NCBI RefSeq assembly: GCF_018881505.1
Contig: NZ_JACVQC010000001.1
Location: 2,112,650-2,176,649 of the forward strand
Reading direction: 5' to 3'
Source: Polynucleobacter sp. UK-Mo-2m-Kol15
GTDB lineage: Bacteria; Pseudomonadota; Gammaproteobacteria; Burkholderiales; Burkholderiaceae
Length of the DNA stretch: 64,000 nt
Of this stretch, positions 9,649 to 19,454 are shown piece by piece (within the stretch, counting starts at the first letter, position 1; the number at the start of each line of letters is the position of its first letter). Below the pieces are notes generated by a model, which had not been told where the DNA came from, ran no database searches, and saw only the letters and a program-made list of their open reading frames with translations. The translations under genes were made by a program, and so were the position numbers.

Positions 9649-12600
9649 ATGCTTAGCAACATCATTCGAACTCGCCTGCAGAGCTTGCTTCAACAACGTC
9701 CTCCAGGTTCTGGTGGCTCCTGGCGTAAGCGTGCCCTTATTCTTGCTGGAGTAACCGTTGCTTTTCTTGTCCTGGGTCATCTTGGAGTTCGTTTTGTTTT
9801 ATGGCCCCAGATCGAGAAATCTAAACCCACCTTAGAACGTTTAATGAGTGCTCGCTTGGGTGCCAATGTCACGATGGATGACGTGCAAGTATCGTGGACT
9901 GGAATGCGCCCAAGCTTTTCGATTAAAGGGTTGCGATTTAATAGTGCAAACACCCCTAACCCACCACTGCTCATTCAAAACATCAGCGGGCAACTGAGCT
10001 GGCTTTCCCTCTACCACCTGGCTCCCTATTTTCACGAGATTACACTTAATCAAGCTGAGTTATATGCACAGCGAGATGCGAAAGGTGTGGTTTCGATTGC
10101 CGGAATTCCAATTCACAGCAACAACAATGATTTTGCTACCGAGAACTGGCTGCTCTCCCAAAACGATATCCAAATTAATAATGCCAAAATTTTTTGGGAA
10201 GACCAACAAAGTCGAAAGTTAAAAACCTCTATTGAGCTTCAAAATGCACATCTAAAAAACGGTATTCGCAGTCATCAAGGCCAGCTACTGGCACAAACAC
10301 CTTGGAGCCCAAGCCCAATTAAACTCCAGGTCGACTTTGTGCACCATCTTGGCGGACAGATGGGTGATTGGCGAGACTGGGTTGGAAATTTTTCATGGGA
10401 TCTGGCTGAGCTTAACCTCAGCCAAATTTCAAAAGACTTGAGCCTTCCACTTTATGACTTGGAGGGTAAGCTCAACTCCAAGGGCAGCCTGAAACTAGAT
10501 GGTGGCATAACTAATGGCGGTCAACTGTCTCTTACTGCAGATCGCCTCAGAGTGCAATTAAATAAAAATGAGGAGCCTTTAGAGTTTGGTAGGCTGGAAA
10601 CTGATTTAGTACAAGAGACGGATAGCGGCCTTAATTCCATCACAACAAAAACCTTGGCATGGCGCAATATTGATAGCCCCAAAACAGCACCGCTGGATAA
10701 ATTAAGCCCGATTACCTTTCGCTGGCGTCCACCAAAGAATGGTGGAGAAATTAAAGAGTTTGGTTTCTCATCACCCAAAATACAAGTTGAAAATATTGCG
10801 CTCTTCGCACTCAATCTTCCCTTATCAAAAAAGATTCATCAGTGGATCAAAATTTCAAAAGCCAATGGCGAGCTAGAGAATGTGGAGATGAATTGGTCCG
10901 AAAGCCAATCCGCTTTATCAGCTCTGCCAATTCCCGGAAATTGGTTTTCTGCGAATAAGCTCGATTTCACAATCAGTGCAAAGCTCAACAACATTAGCTT
11001 CACTGGAGTCAATAAATCCATGCCCTCAGCATCGAATTTATCTGGCAATCTCCTGAGTAATCAAAAACAAGGTAGCTTCACACTAGACTCCAGCAATCTA
11101 GGGTTAGAGATGAGTGACTTTCTAACTGCATCGGAAATTCAACTAGATCGTGCAAAGGGTGCAATCAGTTGGTCTAAGCAAAAAGAGGGTTGGCTAATCA
11201 ATGCCAAGAAACTGCAATTAAGTAATTCTGAAGTCACCACCAATTTTGATCTGAGCTATCTGATCGGCGCTCTCAAACAACCCGATTACATGACCCTAAA
11301 TATGGAGTTTGTTAAAGCCAAACTGGCAACAGCGCATCGATATTTACCAGCCACTATCAATAAAGATATCAGGCAATATCTCAGCAAAGCGTTTGAAGCT
11401 GGAGACATCCAGAATGGTACCCTTCACATCAAGGGAGACCCCGATCAAATCCCTTTTCCCACGGAAAAGATTGGACAATTCACACTCCATCTCCCTTTTT
11501 CCAAGGCCATCTTTAAACCAAGTCCCTTGCTACCAAGCGCCCAAGGTGTTTGGCAAGCATTTAGCAATGTCAGCGGCAATATCGACATCAATCAAGCACT
11601 CTTAAACATCGATATCGATAGAGCAGACTATAAAAAAGTAGCTCTGACAAACGTCAAATCCCAAATTGCCAATCTAAGCGCCAAAAATCTAAGCATACAA
11701 ATCCATGGCTTGGCGGATGGTGATGGCTCTGAAATCCTCGACTATCTATTTGCATCGCCTATAGGCATACAACAAGCCAGCTTAGCCAAGAATCTCGCCT
11801 TAAAAGGTCCAGTTAACTTAGGTCTTGACTTAAATATCCCGCTATCCGGAAATGACGATGTCAAATTCGACGCAAAAATTAACCTTCCCGGTAATCAAGT
11901 GCAATGGGGGGAAATTCCTCCACTGGAAAATCTGAAGGGTAAGATAAGAATTACGGAGACCAATCCAGAGCTTGAGAATGTAACGGCAAACTTTTTAGGC
12001 GGGTCCTTCAAGATAGCGAGCGCGCCATCTTCAGCTGGTAATACAAGCTTTAGTATCGGAGGCAACATCAATGCCAGCTTCCTCAAAGATTACATTTCAG
12101 GAAATTTACAATCTCAAGTGCACCCAGCGCTACTCACTGCGATGGGTGGATCAGCCAAATACGAAGGCCTAATTAATGTTAATAAAACAGGCAGTCAAAC
12201 CAACCTGAAGTTTGATTTACGCAATTGGTCGAGTGCCGCCCCCGTACCCGCCCAGAAATTAGTCGGCGCACCCATGTTAGGCGAGCTAAACCTAAAAACC
12301 TATGCTGTAAGTAAAAACAATCTAATAAGTGCCGACTGGACAGGAAAATTGGGAGATCAATATTTTCTCCAAGGAAATCTTAATTCCACTAACGAGATAA
12401 AAAATGCATTGGGAATAGGATCTCCAGCATCATTACCTCAGCAAGGTCTTTCACTTCACCTCGTCAGTAATGAACTCGATCTTGATCAGTGGATAGAATT
12501 TATAGGAACAGGAAAACCAAAAACCATAACGAGTGATAGCAAGCATTTGAATGCCGAGGAAAACGATATACAAATCTCTGCTCAAGTTAAAAATTTAATC

Positions 12601-13791
12601 GTCATGGATCGTGAATGGCCCGATTTCAGCATGCAATCCCATCAAAAAAATGCTGTCTGGCAACTGCGCTTGAATTCACCTCAAATTGCTGGCCAAGTTC
12701 AATGGCATCCAAGCAGTAGTGATCACCCTAGCGGATTCATCTCTGGAAAGCTTGCGCGACTCAATGTCTCAGATCAACGCATATCTTCCGACTTGGTCGC
12801 TAAGGAAGATTCAACAAAAAAATCGACTGCACTTAAAACACCCGTCAGCCCAAATGCTATTCCGAGCTTAGATTTAACGATCGATGATTTAAGTTGGACA
12901 AGGGCAAGATTGGGTGCGGTCAAGATTAAATCTAAAACTAGCAACGACCTAATGAAGCTTGAGTCAATTCAGATCAATAATCCACAAGGAAACTCCATCA
13001 TCAAAGGTCAATGGAATGCTCGTAATGCAAATACTGCAGAACAGAGCTCTGTAATCGTGGATACCGACATTAAAGATGCAGGTCAAATTATTGCGCACTG
13101 GAGCAATACCAAATCTGTGGAGGGCGGAGAAGGCAAGCTCAATGCCTCACTCTCGTGGTCTGGCACGCTCTTTTCCCCAGATTTTGACTCTCTTGCTGGC
13201 GAGGCCAGCCTTGATCTCGCTAAAGGTCGTTTACTAGAGGTGAATTCTGACGGAGCAAAGTTACTTGATGTTCTTAGTCTACAAAGCTTATTCAGATTTG
13301 CAACTTTAGACCTAAAAGGCAGCCTTGGTAACCTGACTACTAAAGGTACTCCTTTTAATTCCATCACTAGTAATTTTGAGATAGCGCAAGGAATCGCACA
13401 AACCAAGCAATTCACCATGATTTTGGATCAGGCTCGTGTGGCCATGACGGGACAAATTAACGTCCCCAAAGAAACTCAAGATTTACGAATCACCATCTTC
13501 CCCACGATTGATGCTACGGCTGGCTCGCTGGCAGCATTTGTAATTAACCCCATCATTGGCCTAGGGGCTGTGTTGGGCCAATACCTCATTACTAATCAAA
13601 TTAATCGTACGATGCAAACAGATTATTTGATTCAGGGCTCCTGGGAAAATCCGGAGGTGATTCCACTTGATCAGCAGGGTCAACCTCTAGACTCCAAGAC
13701 TCTAGAGACAATTCGCACTAAAAATCTACTAATCGAACAAGCTAAGCCAAGCTCGCCGAATTCAACCCCTGCAGGCCTGCCCGTAAACTAA
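9649..13791 (+). CDS. yhdP: YhdP-family large envelope protein (AsmA/DUF3971 type)
   Basis: A 1380-residue AsmA-like protein. This family is thought to bridge the inner and outer membrane and to help transport phospholipid to the outer membrane (known for E. coli YhdP, TamB and YdbH). One N-terminal membrane segment is visible at about 29-52 (LILAGVTVAFLVLGHLGVRFVL). A very long, beta-rich, repetitive periplasmic region follows. The C-terminal AsmA-like section has alternating polar/hydrophobic strands and the hydrophobic motif VINPIIGLGAVLGQYL (about 1300). The ATG at 9649 gives the usual N-terminus. It is divergent from glnE, and the nitrilase gene starts 31 nt downstream. Confidence 0.9.
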   Translation: MLSNIIRTRLQSLLQQRPPGSGGSWRKRALILAGVTVAFLVLGHLGVRFVLWPQIEKSKPTLERLMSARLGANVTMDDVQVSWTGMRPSFSIKGLRFNSANTPNPPLLIQNISGQLSWLSLYHLAPYFHEITLNQAELYAQRDAKGVVSIAGIPIHSNNNDFATENWLLSQNDIQINNAKIFWEDQQSRKLKTSIELQNAHLKNGIRSHQGQLLAQTPWSPSPIKLQVDFVHHLGGQMGDWRDWVGNFSWDLAELNLSQISKDLSLPLYDLEGKLNSKGSLKLDGGITNGGQLSLTADRLRVQLNKNEEPLEFGRLETDLVQETDSGLNSITTKTLAWRNIDSPKTAPLDKLSPITFRWRPPKNGGEIKEFGFSSPKIQVENIALFALNLPLSKKIHQWIKISKANGELENVEMNWSESQSALSALPIPGNWFSANKLDFTISAKLNNISFTGVNKSMPSASNLSGNLLSNQKQGSFTLDSSNLGLEMSDFLTASEIQLDRAKGAISWSKQKEGWLINAKKLQLSNSEVTTNFDLSYLIGALKQPDYMTLNMEFVKAKLATAHRYLPATINKDIRQYLSKAFEAGDIQNGTLHIKGDPDQIPFPTEKIGQFTLHLPFSKAIFKPSPLLPSAQGVWQAFSNVSGNIDINQALLNIDIDRADYKKVALTNVKSQIANLSAKNLSIQIHGLADGDGSEILDYLFASPIGIQQASLAKNLALKGPVNLGLDLNIPLSGNDDVKFDAKINLPGNQVQWGEIPPLENLKGKIRITETNPELENVTANFLGGSFKIASAPSSAGNTSFSIGGNINASFLKDYISGNLQSQVHPALLTAMGGSAKYEGLINVNKTGSQTNLKFDLRNWSSAAPVPAQKLVGAPMLGELNLKTYAVSKNNLISADWTGKLGDQYFLQGNLNSTNEIKNALGIGSPASLPQQGLSLHLVSNELDLDQWIEFIGTGKPKTITSDSKHLNAEENDIQISAQVKNLIVMDREWPDFSMQSHQKNAVWQLRLNSPQIAGQVQWHPSSSDHPSGFISGKLARLNVSDQRISSDLVAKEDSTKKSTALKTPVSPNAIPSLDLTIDDLSWTRARLGAVKIKSKTSNDLMKLESIQINNPQGNSIIKGQWNARNANTAEQSSVIVDTDIKDAGQIIAHWSNTKSVEGGEGKLNASLSWSGTLFSPDFDSLAGEASLDLAKGRLLEVNSDGAKLLDVLSLQSLFRFATLDLKGSLGNLTTKGTPFNSITSNFEIAQGIAQTKQFTMILDQARVAMTGQINVPKETQDLRITIFPTIDATAGSLAAFVINPIIGLGAVLGQYLITNQINRTMQTDYLIQGSWENPEVIPLDQQGQPLDSKTLETIRTKNLLIEQAKPSSPNSTPAGLPVN

Positions 13792-13822
13792 AGCATCTCT
13801 CCCGAAACATCAGGATAAGCAA

Positions 13823-14656
13823 ATGAATATGCCAAGAAGTAATTCTGAACTCAATATGGCATCGATACAAATGGTATCGACCCCTAGCATTAATGAGAAT
13901 CTAGACGTTGCAGCACGTTTAACTAAAATTGCAGCAAATAATGGGGCTCAGCTTGCCGTGCTACCAGAATATTTTTGCTTAATGGGCCTGAAAGATACCG
14001 ACAAGGTACATGTGCGAGAAGTCGCAGGTTCCGGCCCGATTCAAGAGCGTCTTGCTGCAATAGCTCAAGAAAATAATATTTATCTTGTTGCAGGCACCAT
14101 TCCCCTAGAGGCTAAACAATCCAACAAAGTTCTCAACACCTCTCTAGTGTTTGATCCAGAGGGAAAACAAATCGCTCGCTACGACAAAATACATTTGTTT
14201 GGTTTTCAAACTGAAACCGAGCGCTATGAAGAATCTGAAACTATTGCGGCAGGCAGTAATCCATGTCACTTCACAATCAAAGTCAATGAGCTTGAATGGC
14301 ATTTTGGCTTGAGTATTTGCTACGACTTACGCTTTCCCGAACTGTACCGCCTCCTTGGACAAGTTGATTGCCACATCCTTCCAGCCGCATTTACCTACAC
14401 TACTGGCAAAGATCATTGGGAGATTCTTCTGCGTGCACGCGCTATTGAAAACCAATGCTACGTACTATCTTCAGCGCAAGGTGGTCTCCACCTGAATCGC
14501 CGACGCACGTGGGGCGAGAGTATGTTTATTGGCCCTTGGGGTGAGGTATTAAGTAATCTGCCCGAAGGCGAAGGCTTTATTCAGGGCACACTCAGCAAAG
14601 ATAAATTAAAAGAGGTACGCTCTAAGCTACCCGCACTAAATCATCGCAAGCTTTAA
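13823..14656 (+). CDS. Carbon-nitrogen hydrolase (Nit/omega-amidase-like nitrilase superfamily)
   Basis: Cytoplasmic amidohydrolase with the nitrilase Glu-Lys-Cys triad: Glu49 in LPEYF, Lys122 in YDKIHLF and Cys166 in SICYDLRFPEL. The LRFPEL context and length are typical of Nit proteins that hydrolyse deaminated glutathione or other omega-amides; the exact substrate cannot be read from the sequence. Family members often begin close to AxIQMVSTP, so the in-frame ATG at 13856 (MASIQMVS) may be the true start instead of 13823. It lies between yhdP and tldD, the order often seen in Burkholderiales. Confidence 0.9.
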   Translation: MNMPRSNSELNMASIQMVSTPSINENLDVAARLTKIAANNGAQLAVLPEYFCLMGLKDTDKVHVREVAGSGPIQERLAAIAQENNIYLVAGTIPLEAKQSNKVLNTSLVFDPEGKQIARYDKIHLFGFQTETERYEESETIAAGSNPCHFTIKVNELEWHFGLSICYDLRFPELYRLLGQVDCHILPAAFTYTTGKDHWEILLRARAIENQCYVLSSAQGGLHLNRRRTWGESMFIGPWGEVLSNLPEGEGFIQGTLSKDKLKEVRSKLPALNHRKL

Positions 14657-14680
14657 AACAGAAAGTTCAGCAAAATCAAA

Positions 14681-16171
14681 ATGAGAGCACCAGAAGCATT
14701 ATTTCCAAGTGATTGGACTAAGCCCAAGAAACAGGCCGACCTTCTCAAGCTAGCTAAATCTATTTTGCTGGAGCCAACCGGCCTGTCTGAGCAAGATTTG
14801 CATCACACCTTTGGCGATATGTTTACGCATCAGCTCGATGATGCCGATCTGTATTTCCAACATACCCGAAGCGAAAGCTGGAGTCTTGAGGAGGGCATTG
14901 TTAAATCGGGTAGCTTCAATATTGACCAAGGCGTTGGTGTGCGTGCGATTTATGGAGATAAAACTGCCTTTGCTTACTCTGACGAAATTAATTTAGAGGC
15001 TCTCAATAAGGCAGCCAAATCCACTCGAGTTATTGGGCCTCAAGGCGGAACACGGGCTGTTGCAAGCAAAATATTTACCCCCGTCTCTAACGGCCTCTAC
15101 TCAGACCTAAATCCCCTAGACTCTCTCGCCCCTCAAGAAAAGATTGCTTTACTTGAAGGAATTGAGCGTCGCGCAAAAGCGCGTGACCCACGCATTATTC
15201 AAGTCATGGCCAGCCTAGCCGGCGAGTTTGACGTAGTGCTAGTAGTGAGGGCTGATGGTTTATTGGCTGCTGATGTGCGACCACTGGTGCGGGTATCGGT
15301 TCATGTGATTGCTGAGCAAAATGGTCGTCGCGAATCTGGATCATCAGGGGGTGGTGCTCGTCATGATTATCACTACTTCAACACTGAACTCATTAATCAA
15401 TATGTTGATGAGGCTGTTGATGGTGCATTGATTAACTTAGACTCTCGCCCTGCTCCGGCGGGCCCAATGACGGTAGTTATGGGGCCAGGATGGCCTGGAG
15501 TGCTGCTGCATGAAGCGGTAGGTCATGGCCTTGAAGGTGACTTTAATCGTAAGGGTTCTTCCGCTTTTGCTGGTCGCATTGGACAACGCGTTGCCGCTAA
15601 GGGCGTCACCGTAGTAGATGACGGAACACTGTCCGGTCGCCGCGGCTCACTCAATATTGATGATGAAGGCACACCCACCCAATGCACCACTTTGATCGAA
15701 GATGGTATTTTGAAGGGCTATATTCAGGACAGTCTGAATGCCCGGCTCATGAATATGCCCCTAACCGGCAATGGTCGACGTGAGAGCTTTGCCTCCTTAC
15801 CAATGCCCCGCATGACTAATACCTATATGTTGGCCGGCAAGGATGATCCCCAAGAAATCGTAGCCAGCATTAAACGTGGCCTGTATGCAGTGAACTTTGG
15901 GGGTGGGCAGGTCGACATCACTAGCGGTAAATTCGTGTTTTCAGCCTCAGAAGCCTATTGGGTGGAAAACGGCAAAATTCAATATCCCGTCAAAGGCGCC
16001 ACCATTATCGGCAGTGGCCCAGAGTCCCTAAAACAGGTCTCTATGATCGGAAATGACCTGAAATTAGACGGCGGTATTGGGGTTTGTGGCAAAGAGGGGC
16101 AGAGCGTCCCAGTGGGCGTTGGACAGCCAACTTTACGCATCGATAGCCTGACTGTCGGAGGAACTGCTTAA
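14681..16171 (+). CDS. tldD: Metalloprotease TldD
   Basis: TldD forms a heterodimer with TldE/PmbA that degrades unfolded peptides and processes modified peptides. The 496-residue protein carries the zinc motif HEAVGHGLE (His277, Glu278, His282) and the conserved C-terminal FVFSASEAYWVENGKI region. The length is slightly above the E. coli enzyme (481). No pmbA/tldE partner is in the window. It follows the nitrilase by 24 nt and precedes aroG by 19 nt, so these are probably co-transcribed. Confidence 0.96.
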   Translation: MRAPEALFPSDWTKPKKQADLLKLAKSILLEPTGLSEQDLHHTFGDMFTHQLDDADLYFQHTRSESWSLEEGIVKSGSFNIDQGVGVRAIYGDKTAFAYSDEINLEALNKAAKSTRVIGPQGGTRAVASKIFTPVSNGLYSDLNPLDSLAPQEKIALLEGIERRAKARDPRIIQVMASLAGEFDVVLVVRADGLLAADVRPLVRVSVHVIAEQNGRRESGSSGGGARHDYHYFNTELINQYVDEAVDGALINLDSRPAPAGPMTVVMGPGWPGVLLHEAVGHGLEGDFNRKGSSAFAGRIGQRVAAKGVTVVDDGTLSGRRGSLNIDDEGTPTQCTTLIEDGILKGYIQDSLNARLMNMPLTGNGRRESFASLPMPRMTNTYMLAGKDDPQEIVASIKRGLYAVNFGGGQVDITSGKFVFSASEAYWVENGKIQYPVKGATIIGSGPESLKQVSMIGNDLKLDGGIGVCGKEGQSVPVGVGQPTLRIDSLTVGGTA

Positions 16172-16190
16172 TACGGCTTAAAATAGTCTT

Positions 16191-17315
16191 ATGAGCCAAC
16201 AAAATACCAATCCCGCAAACTGGTACTCTGCCGTTGATAAAACGTCAGATACAGATGATCAACGTATTCAGAACATTACTGTCCTGCCACCGCCAGAGCA
16301 TTTGATTCGCTTCTTCCCAATCTCTGGGACTCCTACTGAAGCGCTCATCAGCAAGACTCGCAAAAAGATTCGCGACATTATTCATGGCAAAGATGACCGC
16401 CTCTTAGTCATCATTGGACCTTGTTCCATTCATGATCCACGTGCTGCCTTAGAGTACTGCCAGCGACTACTAGCAGAACGTAATCGTTTTGCTGGTGAAC
16501 TCGAAATTGTGATGCGCGTCTATTTTGAAAAACCACGCACAACCGTTGGCTGGAAGGGTTTGATTAATGACCCCTACTTAGATGAAAGCTTTCGTATTGA
16601 AGAAGGTTTACGAATGGCTCGTCAGGTGCTGATGGAAATCAATCGCCTTGGTATGCCAGCTGGTAGCGAATTCTTGGACGTTATCTCTCCGCAATATATT
16701 GCTGACCTTATTTCTTGGGGCGCTATCGGAGCACGCACAACGGAAAGCCAAGTGCATCGCGAACTGGCTTCAGGCCTCTCCGCACCAATCGGATTTAAAA
16801 ACGGCACTGATGGCAATATCAAGATTGCGACCGATGCTATTCAAGCAGCTGGCCGCCCGCACCATTTTTTATCGGTTCATAAGAATGGTCAGGTTTCTAT
16901 CGTTGAAACTAAAGGCAATAAAGATTGTCACGTTATTTTGCGCGGTGGTAAAGAGCCTAACTATGAAGCGCAGTATGTTCAAGCAGCCTGCTCTGAGCTA
17001 GCAGCAGCAAAGCTTCCAGCCGGTTTGATGGTTGACCTATCGCATGCAAACTCTAGCAAAAAACATGAGCGACAAATTGTGGTGGCAGAAAATATTGCCG
17101 AGCAAATTGAATCTGGCTCAGATCAAATTTTTGGTGTGATGATTGAAAGTCATCTAAATGATGGCGCACAGAAATTTTCACCAGGAAAAGATGATCCGAA
17201 CAAGTTGGAGTATGGCAAAAGTATTACTGACGCCTGCATTAACTGGGAAGATTCAGTTAATGTATTGCAACGCTTAGCTCTAGCCGTAAAGAATCGCAGA
17301 AAAGCAAAGAAATAA
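16191..17315 (+). CDS. aroG: 3-deoxy-7-phosphoheptulonate (DAHP) synthase, class I
   Basis: Condenses phosphoenolpyruvate and erythrose 4-phosphate, the first shikimate-pathway step. The 374-residue product has LVIIGPCSIHDP, KPRTTVGWKGLINDP, SEFLDVISPQY, GARTTESQVHRE and GFKNGTDG, all hallmarks of the AroG/AroF/AroH family. Which amino acid inhibits it (Phe, Tyr or Trp) cannot be decided here; aroG is the conventional symbol. A strong terminator hairpin lies at 17341-17370. Confidence 0.95.
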   Translation: MSQQNTNPANWYSAVDKTSDTDDQRIQNITVLPPPEHLIRFFPISGTPTEALISKTRKKIRDIIHGKDDRLLVIIGPCSIHDPRAALEYCQRLLAERNRFAGELEIVMRVYFEKPRTTVGWKGLINDPYLDESFRIEEGLRMARQVLMEINRLGMPAGSEFLDVISPQYIADLISWGAIGARTTESQVHRELASGLSAPIGFKNGTDGNIKIATDAIQAAGRPHHFLSVHKNGQVSIVETKGNKDCHVILRGGKEPNYEAQYVQAACSELAAAKLPAGLMVDLSHANSSKKHERQIVVAENIAEQIESGSDQIFGVMIESHLNDGAQKFSPGKDDPNKLEYGKSITDACINWEDSVNVLQRLALAVKNRRKAKK

Positions 17316-17340
17316 AGTAAGGCAGCTTTATTAACCTCAA

Positions 17341-17370
17341 AAGAGACTAATTTATTTAGTCTCTTTTTTT
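17341..17370 (+). terminator. Terminator after aroG, overlapping the 3' end of the convergent adenosyltransferase gene
   Basis: Stem AAGAGACTAA / TTAGTCTCTT (10 bp, loop TTTAT) followed by a T tract. On the minus strand the right arm encodes the last codons (K-E-T-K-stop) of the adenosyltransferase, and the other end reads TCTCTTTT. The hairpin could therefore serve both convergent genes. Confidence 0.85.
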
Positions 17371-17921
17371 TCGTGCTTCCATAGAACATCTTGACCACCT
17401 GCCGCACGATTGAGTACGCGCGCCAGTACAAATAAGAGATCAGAAAGACGATTGACATATTGACGCGGAGCATCGTACAACGGTTCCTCCCAGCCCAAGC
17501 GCACAATTGATCTCTCGGCACGTCTACATACTGTGCGACAAACATGCGCCTGAGCAGCGGCACGAGTACCTCCCGGAAGGATGAATTCAGTTAGAGGGGG
17601 CAAAGTCGTATTATATTTTTCTAGCCAAACATCTAGCTGGGCTACCTGTTCAGGTTTGAGTAAGGTGTAATTAGGAATACAAAGCTCCCCACCAAGGTCA
17701 AATAAATCATGCTGAACTTGCAAAAAGAGGTTCTTGAGCTCCTCTGCAAGACTTTCGGGTATCGATTCAGTCATCAAAACACCGATTTCAGAGTTCAGCT
17801 CATCCACATCACCCATAGCGCAGATGCGCAAATGATCCTTCTCCACTCGGCTGCCATCGCCAAGTCCAGTCATACCTGCATCACCAGTTCTGGTGGCTAT
17901 TTTTGAAAGTCGATTTCCCAT
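17352..17921 (-). CDS. Cob(I)alamin adenosyltransferase, PduO type
   Basis: Transfers adenosyl from ATP to cob(I)alamin to give coenzyme B12. The 189-residue product starts MGNRLSKIATRTGDAGMTGLGDG, the ATP-binding N-terminus of PduO-type ATRs, and contains the conserved VDELNSEIG and the C-terminal CRRAERSIVRL and YVNRLSDLLFVLAR helices. The ATG at 17921 was chosen because it places the conserved N-terminus at residue 1; a longer in-frame extension to 18008 would run into the divergent glcD and is not family-like. No cobalamin riboswitch or other cob genes were seen nearby. Confidence 0.94.
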   Translation of the reverse strand: MGNRLSKIATRTGDAGMTGLGDGSRVEKDHLRICAMGDVDELNSEIGVLMTESIPESLAEELKNLFLQVQHDLFDLGGELCIPNYTLLKPEQVAQLDVWLEKYNTTLPPLTEFILPGGTRAAAQAHVCRTVCRRAERSIVRLGWEEPLYDAPRQYVNRLSDLLFVLARVLNRAAGGQDVLWKHEKKETK

Positions 17922-17939
17922 GAAACTAATTATAGGTAA

Positions 17940-19454
17940 ATGGCTAAAATGATTCTTATGAATATGGTGATCCCACCCCCCGAGCTTGCGGCTATTACAG
18001 CCCTCCAATCCAAACTGGTATCAGCCTTGCGCCCCATCCTCCCAGAGCATGCCTTGCTGTGGGAGCCTGAGGACACGATTCCCTATGAATGTGATGGTTT
18101 AGCTGCCTATCGACGCATGCCACTGGCAGTAGCCCTACCAGAGACTGAGGAGCAGGTTGTCCAGATTTTGAAGATTTGCTTTGAAATGCAGGTACCCATC
18201 GTCCCACGCGGATCTGGCACCGGCCTTTCTGGTGGCGCGATGCCCATTTCCCAAGGATTGGTACTCTCACTGGCCAAGCTGAAAAAGATCATCAATATTG
18301 ATCCATTTACTAGGACTGCAGTTGTTCAGCCCGGTGTTCGTAATTTAGCGATCTCAGAAGCAGTTGCCCACCTGGGCTTGTATTACGCCCCAGATCCATC
18401 CTCACAGATTGCCTGCTCTATTGGTGGCAATGTGAATGAAAACTCTGGTGGTGTGCACTGCCTCAAATATGGTTTAACACTTCACAACGTATTAAAAGTT
18501 CGCGGCATTTTGATGAACGGTGAGATTGTAGAATTCGGTAGCCTTGCACCAGACTCTCCAGGTCTGGATTTATTGGCAATTGTGATGGGTAGCGAAGGCA
18601 TGCTGGCGGTGGTAACGGAAGTCACAGTCAAACTGATTGCTAAACCAAAATTGGCCCGTGTCATCATGGCTAGTTTTGACGATATTGAAAAAGGTGCCGA
18701 TGCAGTTGCGGCCATTATTGCTGCCGGCATTATTCCTGCCGGCTTAGAGATGATGGATAAAGCCACTACTCGTGCAGTAGAAGAATTTGTTCATGCAGGG
18801 TATGACCTTGAAGCTGAGACTATTCTCCTTTGCGAGTCCGATGGCACTCCCGAAGAGGTTGCAGAAGAAATCGAGCGCATGACTAAAGTTCTTGAACAAG
18901 CCGGTGCTAGCGGCATTCAGATTTCCCAGAATGAAGCTGAGCGCTTGAAGTTTTGGAGCGGAAGAAAGAATGCCTTCCCTGCGGCGGGACGATTAGCACC
19001 AGACTACTACTGCATGGATGGCACCATCCCACGCAGAAACATTGGTACCCTGCTACGACGTATTCAGGGTATGGAAAAGAAATATGGCCTTGCTTGCTTG
19101 AATGTATTTCACGCGGGAGATGGCAATATGCATCCACTTATTTTGTTTAACGGCGCCGATCAAGAAGAATGGCATCGCGCTGAAGAATTTGGTACTGAAA
19201 TTTTAGAGGCCTGTGTTGAGCTCGATGGTACGATTACTGGTGAGCATGGTGTTGGGATTGAAAAGATTAACTCCATGTGCGTTCAATTTGGCGAGGGTGA
19301 ACGTGAATCGTTTTGGGGTGTTAAGGCAGCATTTGATCCAGCTCGTTTATTGAATCCGGACAAAGCGATTCCCACCTTAAACCGCTGCGCTGAATATGGC
19401 CGGATGCGTATTAGTGGTGGTAACTTACCGTATCCTGAGTTGGAGCGTTTCTAA
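17940..19454 (+). CDS. glcD: Glycolate oxidase subunit GlcD (FAD-linked oxidase)
   Basis: FAD-containing catalytic subunit of glycolate dehydrogenase (glycolate to glyoxylate). The 504-residue protein has the FAD-binding PCMH motif PRGSGTGLSGGAMP (89-102), SIGGNVNENSGG, and the C-terminal HAGDGNMHPLILF and ITGEHGVGIEK motifs that coordinate the flavin. ATGs at 17940, 17949 and 17958 are all possible starts. Its stop overlaps the glcE ATG (TAATG), giving a tightly coupled glcDEF operon. Confidence 0.96.
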   Translation: MAKMILMNMVIPPPELAAITALQSKLVSALRPILPEHALLWEPEDTIPYECDGLAAYRRMPLAVALPETEEQVVQILKICFEMQVPIVPRGSGTGLSGGAMPISQGLVLSLAKLKKIINIDPFTRTAVVQPGVRNLAISEAVAHLGLYYAPDPSSQIACSIGGNVNENSGGVHCLKYGLTLHNVLKVRGILMNGEIVEFGSLAPDSPGLDLLAIVMGSEGMLAVVTEVTVKLIAKPKLARVIMASFDDIEKGADAVAAIIAAGIIPAGLEMMDKATTRAVEEFVHAGYDLEAETILLCESDGTPEEVAEEIERMTKVLEQAGASGIQISQNEAERLKFWSGRKNAFPAAGRLAPDYYCMDGTIPRRNIGTLLRRIQGMEKKYGLACLNVFHAGDGNMHPLILFNGADQEEWHRAEEFGTEILEACVELDGTITGEHGVGIEKINSMCVQFGEGERESFWGVKAAFDPARLLNPDKAIPTLNRCAEYGRMRISGGNLPYPELERF

